The position numbers and the translations under genes were made by a program. A stretch of 64,000 nt of DNA from Alphaproteobacteria bacterium. GTDB lineage: Bacteria > Pseudomonadota > Alphaproteobacteria > Reyranellales > Reyranellaceae. Under the pieces are notes generated by a model, which was not told the origin of the DNA, searched no databases, and saw nothing but the letters and a program-made list of their open reading frames with translations. Position 1 is the first letter of the stretch; the number at the start of each line of letters is the position of its first letter. Of the stretch, positions 18,217 to 26,068 are shown one piece after another. The stretch lies in NCBI GenBank assembly GCA_019635875.1, contig JAHBYP010000001.1, positions 1-64,000 of the forward strand. The letters are read 5' to 3'.

Positions 18217-19713
18217 ATGCCCCCGCTCGAGACCCTTCTTCCCGTCGTCATCGCCGCGCTCGTCCTGGGCCTGGCGATCGGCTGGCTGGCGCGCAGCGGC
18301 CAGGTACGCCGCCATACCGACGATGCGCATTCCACCAGGCTGCAGCTCGCCGGGGCGCAGACGACGGCTGCGCGCGTGCCCGAGCTGGAGCAGCGGCTCG
18401 TCGATGCCGAACGCGAGAGCGATGCGCTGCTGTCCGAGAAGTCGCGGCTGCAGACCCTGGCCGAGCGGCTGAAGCCGGCGGAGGACGAGCTGGCCTTTCT
18501 GCGCGCCCGCGTCGATGCGCTGTCCTCGGCCAAGACCAAGCTGGAGGAGAACCAGCGCAACATGGAGGCCGCGCACGCCGAGAAGACCGCGGCGCTGACG
18601 GCGCTGCGCGAGGACATCGACGCGCGGCTCAAGGCGATGGCCGATGCCGCGCTCGGCCAGAGCCAGAGCAGGTTGATCGAGCTCGCCGAGCAGTTGCTGA
18701 AGAACCATCACGCGTCGAGCGAAGCCGACCTCGCCAAGCGGCAGGTGGCGATCGATCAGCTGGTCAAGCCGGTGGCCGAGACGCTGGAGGCGTACCAGAA
18801 GCGGCTGGCCGAGCTGGAGCAGCGCAACGCCCAGACCTATGGTGCGCTGTCGGCCGAGCTGAAGAACGTCGTCGCCGGTCAGGAATCGGTGCGCGGCGAG
18901 GCGGCGCGGCTCACGCAGGCGCTGCGCGCTGCGCCCAAGACGCGTGGCCGCTGGGGTGAGCAGCAACTGCGCCGGGTGATGGAGCTCGCCGGCATGAGCG
19001 AGCATGTCGACTTCGTGCTCGAGCACAGCGTCGCCACCGAGAGCGGCCGGCTGCGGCCCGACGCGATCATCCGCCTGCCCGGCGGGCGCAGCATCGTGGT
19101 CGACGCCAAGACCTCGCTGTCGGCCTATCTCGAGGCGATCGATGCGGCGGATGAAGCGGTGCGCGACGGCAAGCTGGTCGAGCACGCACGGCAGATCCGC
19201 CAGCACGTGGCACTGCTGGCGGCCAAGGACTACTGGTCGCAGTTCGAGGATGCGCCCGACTTCGTGGCGATGTTCGTGCCCGGCGAGAACTTCTACAGCG
19301 CCGCCGCCGAGCGCGACCCCGACCTGTTCGAGTTCGCCATCTCGCGCCGCGTGCTGGTGTGCACGCCGACGACCCTCGTGGCCCTGGCCAAGGCGGTAGC
19401 CTATGGCTGGGGCCAGGTGAAGGCCAACGAGAACGCTGCTGAGATCGCGCGGCTGGGCAACGAGCTTTACGGCCGCCTCGCGGTGATGGCCGAGCCGATC
19501 GTGTCGCTGGGCAAGAGCCTGGAGGGCGCCGCGGCGCACTACAACAGGTTCATCGGCAGCATGGAGGGGCGCGTCTTCCCGACGGCGCGGCAGATCCGCC
19601 AGCTCTCGCCGGGCGACAGCCCGCGGCCGTTGCCCGATCTCAAGGAGATCGAGACGGCCGTGCGTCAGCCGCGCACCGACGGCGATCTGTTGCCGCCGGT
19701 CGATCCCGGCTGA
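18217..19713 (+). CDS. rmuC: DNA recombination protein RmuC
   Basis: A 498-aa protein: one N-terminal membrane anchor (about 5-25), a long coiled coil (about 45-230), then the nuclease-like RmuC domain with RGRWGEQQLRRVMELAGM, RPDAIIRLPGGRSIVVDAKTSL (the PD-(D/E)xK-type DAK) and FVPGENFYSAA. RmuC limits inversions at short inverted repeats. That is of note in this genome, which is full of palindromic intergenic repeats, but any link is speculation. Full length. Confidence 0.95.
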   Translation: MPPLETLLPVVIAALVLGLAIGWLARSGQVRRHTDDAHSTRLQLAGAQTTAARVPELEQRLVDAERESDALLSEKSRLQTLAERLKPAEDELAFLRARVDALSSAKTKLEENQRNMEAAHAEKTAALTALREDIDARLKAMADAALGQSQSRLIELAEQLLKNHHASSEADLAKRQVAIDQLVKPVAETLEAYQKRLAELEQRNAQTYGALSAELKNVVAGQESVRGEAARLTQALRAAPKTRGRWGEQQLRRVMELAGMSEHVDFVLEHSVATESGRLRPDAIIRLPGGRSIVVDAKTSLSAYLEAIDAADEAVRDGKLVEHARQIRQHVALLAAKDYWSQFEDAPDFVAMFVPGENFYSAAAERDPDLFEFAISRRVLVCTPTTLVALAKAVAYGWGQVKANENAAEIARLGNELYGRLAVMAEPIVSLGKSLEGAAAHYNRFIGSMEGRVFPTARQIRQLSPGDSPRPLPDLKEIETAVRQPRTDGDLLPPVDPG

Positions 19714-19719
19714 AACGAG

Positions 19720-19745
19720 AGCGCCCCCGACTTGGCGGGGGCGCT
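19720..19745. terminator. Probable bidirectional terminator between rmuC and glycine-zipper genes
   Basis: A perfect 10-base-pair stem (AGCGCCCCCG / CGGGGGCGCT) with a 6-base loop lies 7 bases after the rmuC stop and 15 bases before the end of the convergent gene. The T-run is weak (TTCGTC). Confidence 0.75.
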
Positions 19746-19760
19746 TCGTCGATCGTCCGA

Positions 19761-20054
19761 TCAGTAGCAGTAATTGCCGCCGTAGTCGCAGCGTGCCGGA
19801 GGCGGCGGATAGCCGTAAGGCTGCTGCGGTGGCGGATATGCCGCAGGATATCCCGCAGGCGGCGGTGGATAGCCGTAGGGCTGCTGCGGTGGCGGATAGT
19901 CGTAACGCTGCGGCGGCGGCGAGGGCGTTGTCGCCGCGCCGAGCACGGCGCCGCCGATGCCGCCGATCACCACGCCCGGCACGATGCCCAGACCCGTCGT
20001 GGCACCCAGTGCCGCGCCGCCGCCGGCGCCGATCAGGCCACCGGTCTTCACCAC
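19761..20054 (-). CDS. Glycine-zipper, Pro/Tyr-rich small protein without its own signal peptide
   Basis: 97 residues from GTG 20054: a glycine-zipper hairpin (TGGLIGAGGGAALGATTGLG...GIGGAVLGAAT) and a C-terminal tail of repeated PPPQQPYGYPPPP units ending in CDYGGNYCY. It matches the zipper of the lipoprotein encoded just upstream but lacks a signal sequence. The frame is continuous with that upstream gene, separated only by its TAG stop and three codons. It is either expressed by reinitiation or readthrough, or is half of a gene broken by a nonsense mutation. The DNA encoding the tail is itself repetitive. Confidence 0.6.
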   Translation of the reverse strand: MVKTGGLIGAGGGAALGATTGLGIVPGVVIGGIGGAVLGAATTPSPPPQRYDYPPPQQPYGYPPPPAGYPAAYPPPQQPYGYPPPPARCDYGGNYCY

Positions 20055-20063
20055 GGCCGCGCC

Positions 20064-20318
20064 CTAGTAGCGGCAGTAGTTGTTGTAGTAATCGCAGCGT
20101 GGCTGCGGCGTCGTCGCCGCGCCGATCGCGGCGCCGCCCAGGCCGCCGACCACGGCGCCCGGCACCACGCCGAGGCCCGTCGCCGAGCCGACCACCGCAC
20201 CGCCGCCCGCGCCGATCAGGCCGCCGGTGACGGCACGCTCGCCGGGGGTCTCGCCGCAGGCGGCAACCGCCAGCACCAGCGGCAGGCTCATCACGCCAAG
20301 ACGCAGGGACTTCAACAT
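20064..20318 (-). CDS. Glycine-zipper lipoprotein
   Basis: 84 aa with a lipoprotein signal ending VAAC (Cys21), then a glycine-zipper region (GGLIGAGGGAVVGSATG...GGLGGAAIGAAT) and the short tail CDYYNNYCRY. Probably an outer-membrane or periplasmic lipoprotein of the YMGG/glycine-zipper group. It ends in TAG, after which the same frame continues into a second zipper module (19761-20054) with the same CDY...YC(R)Y-type ending. The promoter should be in 20319-20400. Confidence 0.75.
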   Translation of the reverse strand: MLKSLRLGVMSLPLVLAVAACGETPGERAVTGGLIGAGGGAVVGSATGLGVVPGAVVGGLGGAAIGAATTPQPRCDYYNNYCRY

Positions 20319-20592
20319 GACACGCTCCTATGACGGCCGGCCTGACGCCGGCGGAGATAAAGGATGAACGCCTGGGAGAACGTGCGTGAGCGCCGGCCCC
20401 CATGCGCGGTCACATCGTCAACGGTGGCGCCGGACGTACGGTTCCCGCCAGCGTAGGGGAACCGGCGCCGAACGGATTGTGGTCAAGCTGTGGCGCGCCT
20501 GCCGCGCCCGGCTTCACGGCGGGCCACACAGAGCGTCGAGCAGGCGATGGACCGCGCACCAACCGCGGTCTGCTTCGAAGGCTGCACCAACG
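20319..20592. other. Intergenic region without a supported gene
   Basis: About 270 bases upstream of the glycine-zipper lipoprotein and downstream of the SRPBCC gene. Short open frames here have no recognisable domains or ribosome sites. Presumably promoter and leader of the lipoprotein. Confidence 0.5.
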
Positions 20593-21033
20593 TCACGCAG
20601 ATGCCGCGACGCTCTCGGCACGGGCCTTCAGGGCCTCGTTCATCGCCACGAATCCGCGGCGCGTTGTGGGAAGCGTGCCCCGCAGCAGACCGGACAGCAG
20701 CCCGGTGAAGATCTCGCCGTGATCGAGCCGACAGCCACCGTCAGCCGGGGTGAGGCGGAAGACATGCTCGCCGTCGAACAGGCCGGGCATCAGCAGACGG
20801 CCGCGCCAGCGCAGCTCGACCTCGGGCGTCGCCGCCAGCACCACCGGGCGGAACATCATCGCCCTGCGGCCGGGCGGCTGGATGGTGACCACCAGGCGAT
20901 CGCCGACGACGGGGAGCCCGGCGACACGGGTGATGAACGGGTTCCAGGCGGGATAGGACGCGAAATCCGTCAGCACCGACCAGACGCGCGCCGGCGACGC
21001 CGCGATGTCGATCGATGTGTCGATCGAAGGCAT
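20593..21033 (-). CDS. SRPBCC (START-like) family protein
   Basis: A 146-aa ligand-binding protein of the polyketide cyclase/SRPBCC fold: it begins SIDTSIDIAASPARVWSVLTDFASYPAWNPF, the classic N-terminal pattern, and ends in an amphipathic helix (FVAMNEALKARAESVA). The ATG at 21033 is only 10 bases beyond the scoB stop, so it is probably the third gene of the scoAB transcript. No ligand can be predicted. Confidence 0.87.
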   Translation of the reverse strand: MPSIDTSIDIAASPARVWSVLTDFASYPAWNPFITRVAGLPVVGDRLVVTIQPPGRRAMMFRPVVLAATPEVELRWRGRLLMPGLFDGEHVFRLTPADGGCRLDHGEIFTGLLSGLLRGTLPTTRRGFVAMNEALKARAESVAASA

Positions 21034-21043
21034 CGGCCGATGG

Positions 21044-21700
21044 TCAGGCCGCGACCTTGATGCCGATGGTGAGCTTGGCCTTGGTCTTGGCCTTGACCTC
21101 CTCGACCGTGACATCGTCGGCGAGCTCGACCAGGGTGACGCCGCCGGAGCCCTTCTTGTCGACGCTGAACACGCCCAGCTCGGTGATCACCATGTCGACG
21201 ACGCGCTGGCCGGTGAGCGGCAGCGAGCATTGGGCGAGCAGCTTCGAGGCGCCGTCCTTCGAGACGTGCTCCATCACCACGACGACGCGGCGCACGCCGG
21301 CGACGAGATCCATCGCGCCGCCCATGCCCTTGACCATCTTGCCCGGCACCATCCAGTTGGCGAGGTCGCCGTTCTCCGCCACCTCCATCGCGCCCAGGAT
21401 CGACAGGTCGATGTGCCCGCCGCGGATCATCCCGAAGGAATCGGCCGAGGAGAAATACGACGTGCCCTTGACCTCGGTGACGGTCTGCTTGCCGGCGTTG
21501 ATGATGTCGGCGTCGACCTCGTTCTCGAGCGGGAAGGGGCCCACCCCCATCATGCCGTTCTCGGACTGCAGGGTGACGTCCATCGTCTCGGGCACGTAGT
21601 TCGACACCAGCGTGGGAATGCCGATGCCGAGATTGACGTAGAACCCGTCCTGCAATTCCTTGGCGGCGCGGGCGGCGATCTGGTCGCGGGTCCAGGGCAT
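21044..21700 (-). CDS. scoB: 3-oxoacid CoA-transferase subunit B
   Basis: A 218-aa beta subunit of succinyl-CoA:3-ketoacid CoA-transferase, which activates acetoacetate. The catalytic Glu lies in SENGMMG; the GIGIPTLV and GGHIDLSILGAMEV motifs are present. Starts 13 bases after scoA. Acts as an A2B2 heterotetramer in the cytosol. Full length. Confidence 0.96.
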   Translation of the reverse strand: MPWTRDQIAARAAKELQDGFYVNLGIGIPTLVSNYVPETMDVTLQSENGMMGVGPFPLENEVDADIINAGKQTVTEVKGTSYFSSADSFGMIRGGHIDLSILGAMEVAENGDLANWMVPGKMVKGMGGAMDLVAGVRRVVVVMEHVSKDGASKLLAQCSLPLTGQRVVDMVITELGVFSVDKKGSGGVTLVELADDVTVEEVKAKTKAKLTIGIKVAA

Positions 21701-21713
21701 TGGTGGTTGCTCC

Positions 21714-22415
21714 TTAAGCCTTGCGAATCGTGCGCTGCTCGATGCGCTTCTCGTGCGGCGAGCCGTCGATGATGCGCTTCACGAAGATACCGGGCGTGTG
21801 GATGTGGTCGGGGTCCAAGGTGCCGGCGGGCACGAGCTGCTCGACCTCGGCGACGGTGACCTTGCCGGCCGTGGCCATCATCGGGTTGAAGTTCCTGGCG
21901 GTCTTTCGATAGATCAGATTGCCGGCGGTATCGCCCTTCCACGCCTTGACGATGGCGAGGTCGCCGACGATGCCGCGCTCCATCACGTAGCGCTCGCCGT
22001 CGAACTCGCGGATCTCCTTGCCCTCCGACACCAGGGTGCCGACGCCGGTCCGGGTGAAGAAGGCCGGGATGCCCGCGCCGCCGGCGCGGATGCGTTCGGC
22101 CAGCGTGCCCTGCGGATTGAACTCGAGCTGCAGCTCGCCCGAGAGGTATTGCTGGGCGAACAGCTTGTTCTCGCCGACATAGGACGAGACCATCTTGGCG
22201 ATCTGCTTGGTCTCCAGCAGCAGGCCCAGGCCGAAGCCGTCGACGCCGGCATTGTTGCTGACGCAGGTCAGGCCCTTGACGCCGGAATCCTTGATGGCGG
22301 CGATCAGCTTCTCGGGGATGCCGCACAGCCCGAAGCCGCCGGCCAGCACGGTGATGTTGTCGCGCAGCAGCCCGTCGAGCGCCGACTTCGCGTCCTTGTA
22401 GACCTTGTTGACCAT
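21714..22415 (-). CDS. scoA: 3-oxoacid CoA-transferase subunit A
   Basis: A 233-aa alpha subunit with [10 protein letters not shown] (CoA-binding glycine-rich motif), [11 protein letters not shown], and [16 protein letters not shown]. First gene of scoA-scoB-SRPBCC on the minus strand. Used for ketone body/acetoacetate use or PHB turnover. Full length, start at ATG 22415. Confidence 0.96.
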   Translation of the reverse strand: MVNKVYKDAKSALDGLLRDNITVLAGGFGLCGIPEKLIAAIKDSGVKGLTCVSNNAGVDGFGLGLLLETKQIAKMVSSYVGENKLFAQQYLSGELQLEFNPQGTLAERIRAGGAGIPAFFTRTGVGTLVSEGKEIREFDGERYVMERGIVGDLAIVKAWKGDTAGNLIYRKTARNFNPMMATAGKVTVAEVEQLVPAGTLDPDHIHTPGIFVKRIIDGSPHEKRIEQRTIRKA

Positions 22416-22544
22416 GGCTTCCCCGACCTAGCCGATTGCTGCGGTGCACAAGGATAGGCTGATATCGGCGGCTACAGGAAGCGTCAATCGGGCGAGCCGC
22501 CGTCGTGCCGGCGGACCGCGCGGGTTCATGACATGTCGGCGACG

Positions 22545-22841
22545 CTACGTCATGCGCACGATCGCCCAGCCGAGCGCGGCGGCGGCGAGGACAATGCCCG
22601 ACAGCGCAACCAGCCACGGTGCGCGGGCGCGGTGATCGGTGCGAGGCACGCGGGCCTCCTGTCGCCGTGCTTCGCTCCACGCCTCGGGCGGCGTCGGCGT
22701 GCCGGCGGCTTCCTCGTCCGTGCCCAGCGGCGCGGCGGCAGGATCGAAGGCCGGCACCTTGTCGCCGGTGCGTCCGGCGTTGATGTCGTCCTTCAGCTGG
22801 GCGCTGGTCGAGGGGCGGGAATTGCGATCATTTTCCGTCAT
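22545..22841 (-). CDS. Small tail-anchored protein of unknown function
   Basis: 98 aa: a polar, disordered N-terminus (STSAQLKDDINAGRTGDKVP, then AFDPAAAPLGTDEEAAG) and one C-terminal membrane helix (WLVALSGIVLAAAALGWAIV). The NAGRTGDKVPAFDPAAAPLG segment has the look of a conserved short family in alphaproteobacteria, but I cannot name it. Divergent from the gamma-glutamyltransferase gene. Confidence 0.65.
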   Translation of the reverse strand: MTENDRNSRPSTSAQLKDDINAGRTGDKVPAFDPAAAPLGTDEEAAGTPTPPEAWSEARRQEARVPRTDHRARAPWLVALSGIVLAAAALGWAIVRMT

Positions 22842-22946
22842 CCATCGAGAACGGGCGCGCCGGGCGCGGGTTGCCGGCCGGTCAAGGTCGCTGGAACCGC
22901 CCGCCGGCAGCGCATAGGCTCATCCCGTCGCAGGGAGTGACGCGCC

Positions 22947-24695
22947 ATGAACGCACCGTCGAACTATTCACTCACGCCCACGGTGGGCCGCGGCATGGTC
23001 GCGGGCCGGCCCGACATCGCCGGCACGCGCCACATGGCGTCGGCCGGCCACTACCTCGCCTCGCTCGCCGCCTTCCATGTGCTGGAGGACGGCGGCAACG
23101 CGATCGACGCCGGCGTCGCCGCCGGCCTGGCGCTGGGCGTGGTGCAGAGCGACCTGGTGAACGTCGCCGGCGTCGCGCCGATCATGATCAGGCTGGGCAA
23201 GACCGGCGAGGTGGTGACGATCTCCGGGCTGGGCTGGTGGCCCAGAGCGCTCGACCCGACCTTGTTCCAGCGCGAGCACGACGGCCACGTGCCGCGCGGC
23301 ATCCTGCGCCAGATCATTCCCGCCGCGCCCGACGCCTGGCTGCTGGCGCTGGAACGCTACGGCACGATGAGCTTCGGCGAGGTCGCGACCTCGGCGATCC
23401 GTCTCGCCGAGGGCTTCGTGATGTATCCGCTGATGGCCGACTACATCGAGACCTTCAGGAAGGACTATGCCGAGTGGTCGGCCAACGCCGCGGTCTACCT
23501 GCCCGGCGGCGCGCCGCCCAAGGCGGGCGAGGTGTTCGTGCAGCGCGATCTGGCGCGCACCCTGCGCTTCATGGCCGACGAGGAGCACAAAGCCTCGGTC
23601 ACCGGCGGCCGCATCGCCGGGCTGAAGGCGGCGCGCGCGGCGTTCTACGAAGGCGACATCGCGCGCGCCATCACCAGGCACCACGAGGAGAATGGCGGCC
23701 TGCTGCGCATGGAGGATTTCGCCGGCTACCGCAGCGCCATCGAGGCGCCGGTGTCGCTGACGTTCAACCAGCACACGGTCTATGCCTGCGGACCGTGGTG
23801 CCAGGGCCCGGCGCTGCTGCAGGCGCTGTCGCTGCTCGATCCCGACTCGCTGAGGGAAATGGGCCACAACAGCACGGCCTACCTGCACAGCGTCACCGAG
23901 GCGCTGAAGCTCGCCTTCGCCGATCGCGAGCGCTTCTACGGCGATCCGCGCTTCATCGACGTGCCGATCGAGCGCCTGCTGTCGGCCGAGTATGCCGCCG
24001 AGCGCCGCCGCATGATCCGGCCCGACGAGGCGTGGCAGGAGATGCCGCCGGGTGGCGCGGTCGACGGCTATCCACGACCCATGGCGTCGACAGGCGATCC
24101 GCAGCTGCCGCTCGACACCAGCTATGCCTGCGTCACCGATCGCTGGGGCAACGTCTTCTCGGCGACGCCCAGCGACGTGTCGAACTCCTCGCCGATGGTG
24201 CCGGGCCTCGGCATCGTGCCGTCCTCGCGCGGCTCGCAATCCTGGGGCGATCCAAAGCATCCGTCGGCCGCCGCGCCGGGCAAGCGCCCGCGGCTCACAC
24301 CCAACCCCGCCATCGCCATCGGCCCCAACGGTGAGGCGATACCCTTCGGCACGCCGGGCGGGGACGTGCAGAGCCAGGCGATGCTTCAGGTGTTCCTGAA
24401 CCGCACCGTCTTCGGCATGACCCTGCAGGAGTCAGTCGAGGCGCCGCGGCTGGCGAGCTTCAGCTTCCCCGATTCCTTCGAGCCGCACACCTACCTGCCG
24501 GGCAAGCTGATGCTCGAGGCGCGGCTGGCGAAGTCGGCAATGGGCCCGCTGCGCCAGCTCGGCCACGACGTCGACGAATGGCAGGACGGCACCTGGCGCG
24601 CCGGCGCGGTGTGCATCATCGAGGCCGACGCGAAGAAGGGCTTGCACATCGGCGCCGCCGATCCGCGGCGGGCGTGCTACGCGGTGGGGTGGTAG
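22947..24695 (+). CDS. Gamma-glutamyltransferase family protein
   Basis: A 582-aa Ntn-hydrolase that is made as a proenzyme and cleaves itself. The predicted nucleophile is Thr391 (in LDTSYACVTD), the new N-terminus of the small subunit; GNVFSATPSDVSNSSP and FGTPGGDVQSQAMLQVF match the substrate-binding parts. No signal peptide is visible, so unlike E. coli Ggt it is probably cytosolic, as for many GGT-like acylases. Substrate may be other than glutathione. Ends 9 bases before a type I repeat. Confidence 0.88.
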   Translation: MNAPSNYSLTPTVGRGMVAGRPDIAGTRHMASAGHYLASLAAFHVLEDGGNAIDAGVAAGLALGVVQSDLVNVAGVAPIMIRLGKTGEVVTISGLGWWPRALDPTLFQREHDGHVPRGILRQIIPAAPDAWLLALERYGTMSFGEVATSAIRLAEGFVMYPLMADYIETFRKDYAEWSANAAVYLPGGAPPKAGEVFVQRDLARTLRFMADEEHKASVTGGRIAGLKAARAAFYEGDIARAITRHHEENGGLLRMEDFAGYRSAIEAPVSLTFNQHTVYACGPWCQGPALLQALSLLDPDSLREMGHNSTAYLHSVTEALKLAFADRERFYGDPRFIDVPIERLLSAEYAAERRRMIRPDEAWQEMPPGGAVDGYPRPMASTGDPQLPLDTSYACVTDRWGNVFSATPSDVSNSSPMVPGLGIVPSSRGSQSWGDPKHPSAAAPGKRPRLTPNPAIAIGPNGEAIPFGTPGGDVQSQAMLQVFLNRTVFGMTLQESVEAPRLASFSFPDSFEPHTYLPGKLMLEARLAKSAMGPLRQLGHDVDEWQDGTWRAGAVCIIEADAKKGLHIGAADPRRACYAVGW

Positions 24696-24703
24696 CGACT
24701 TCA

Positions 24704-24823
24704 CCTTCCCCCGGAGGGGGAAGGTGGCGCGCAGCGCCGGAAGGGGGATGTCTCAACGCACGCGGTGTCCGTCGTCGACATCCCCCTTCCGCCCTTCGGG
24801 CACCTTCCCCCTCCGGGGGAAGG
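24704..24823. repeat. Type I palindromic intergenic repeat, copy 2
   Basis: CCTTCCCCCGGAGGGGGAAGG at the left and the inverted arm ending in CCGGGGGAAGG at the right; inner arms GGAAGGGGGATGTC / GACATCCCCCTTCC. Lies between convergent GGT and MaoC-type genes, 8 and 11 bases from their ends. Confidence 0.92.
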
Positions 24824-24834
24824 AAGGGGAGACT

Positions 24835-25977
24835 CTAGGCCTTTCTCGGCAGCTCCACGACGCCCGTGCCCAGGATCGACAGCTCGTCGTCCTGGTTGCG
24901 CGCTTCCTGCTCGATGGCCACGAGATGGCGGCCGTTCTCGACGTATCTGCGTGTCACCCTGCCGTTGATGAACAGCATGTCGCCGGCCGGGTTGTGGCGG
25001 CGGATCTTGCAGCTGGCGTTGCGCAGGAAGCCGTCGTCGCCCATCCAGTTGGTCATGTGATGGGTCAGCCACGAGGCGCGCTCCGGGCCGTAATCGTAGG
25101 CGCCGGGCGCGCCGACCTCGTGCGCGAACTCCTCCTCCCAGTGCACGCGCTCCGGACAGTCGGGGATGCCGAACTTGTTGGCGATGCCGGTACCGGGATG
25201 CGCGTCGATCAGGCGCCAGGCCAGCTTGTTGGCGCGGATGTAGAGGCCGCCCCAGCCTTGCGCGTAGGCGATGAAGCCGGTCACCGTCATCGGCCCCTTC
25301 AGCATGGTCGGCAGCGCCTCGCCTTCCTTCACATCGTCCCAGTAGCGCGGCGTGGCGCCCCTGATGGTCTCCTCGCGATAGAGGCTGTAGGCGTCGGCCA
25401 GCTCCTTCTCCGTGTAGCGGTGCGGTGCGCGCGCCTTCACCTCGGTGTACTTGGTGCCCTTCTCGCGCGCGTGGTCGCGCTCGGTGCGGAAGCACCAGCT
25501 GTCGGCCGAGGCCACCATGTCGCCGTGCTGGTTGAAGAAATCGACGTGGTAGATCTGCTGGATGGCGCGTCCCGCGAACTTGGTCTGATGTTCGACGATG
25601 TCCTTGAGCCAGGCCTCGGTCGTGATCTCGTCGTTGCGCTGCACGATCTTGTGCCACTGCCAGTCCGAGCCCGACCACATCGCATGCACGCCTGGCAGGC
25701 CGCCGACGTAACCCGAGATGATCCGGCTGGTGGCGAACAGGAAGCTGGGCAGGGCGACGATGCCGCCGAACTTCGTTCTCGCCGCGTACTCCGGCACGCA
25801 CCACAGCGGGTTGTCGTCGCCGATGCCGTGGGCGTAGTGCCTGATGTTGTCGCGCGTGGCCTCGTGGCACCACGGCTCGGCGGTCTGGCCGATCTTCACG
25901 CCGATGCGGCCGCGCAGGACGTCGAGGCCCTGCTCGGTGATCTTGGGGAAGCTGCGTTCGCGTGTGGCTGTCGACAT
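24835..25977 (-). CDS. MaoC-like double hot-dog dehydratase family protein
   Basis: 380 aa. The N-terminal half (about 25-150) looks like the MaoC N-terminal/FAS1-type hot dog (HYAHGIGDDNPLWCVPEYA, where GDDNP is the usual D-H dyad region). The second half has a matching fold with HHMTNWMGDDGFL. Predicted 2-enoyl-CoA hydratase acting on a bulky acyl-CoA. It lies downstream of the CoA ligase gene in the same direction, separated by a type III repeat, so the two are likely one catabolic unit controlled by the IclR gene at 27656. Start at ATG 25977. Confidence 0.8.
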   Translation of the reverse strand: MSTATRERSFPKITEQGLDVLRGRIGVKIGQTAEPWCHEATRDNIRHYAHGIGDDNPLWCVPEYAARTKFGGIVALPSFLFATSRIISGYVGGLPGVHAMWSGSDWQWHKIVQRNDEITTEAWLKDIVEHQTKFAGRAIQQIYHVDFFNQHGDMVASADSWCFRTERDHAREKGTKYTEVKARAPHRYTEKELADAYSLYREETIRGATPRYWDDVKEGEALPTMLKGPMTVTGFIAYAQGWGGLYIRANKLAWRLIDAHPGTGIANKFGIPDCPERVHWEEEFAHEVGAPGAYDYGPERASWLTHHMTNWMGDDGFLRNASCKIRRHNPAGDMLFINGRVTRRYVENGRHLVAIEQEARNQDDELSILGTGVVELPRKA

Positions 25978-26006
25978 CACACTCTCTCTAGTGGCTCGAT
26001 TCACCC

Positions 26007-26068
26007 TGTCATCCCGAGCAGGGATCTTTCGGACGTTCAAGATCCCTCGCTGCGCTCGGGACGACAGA
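26007..26068. repeat. Type III inverted repeat, short copy 2
   Basis: TGTCATCCCGAGCAGGGATCT and AGATCCCTCGCTGCGCTCGGGACGACA type arms flank about 10 bases. It overlaps the 3' end of the CoA ligase gene, whose last 20 or so codons are read from the element. Confidence 0.8.

Noticed and set aside
20386-21060. Plus-strand frame of 224 codons across the glycine-zipper/SRPBCC gap
   Set aside because: Runs antisense to the SRPBCC gene and has no ribosome site or domain.
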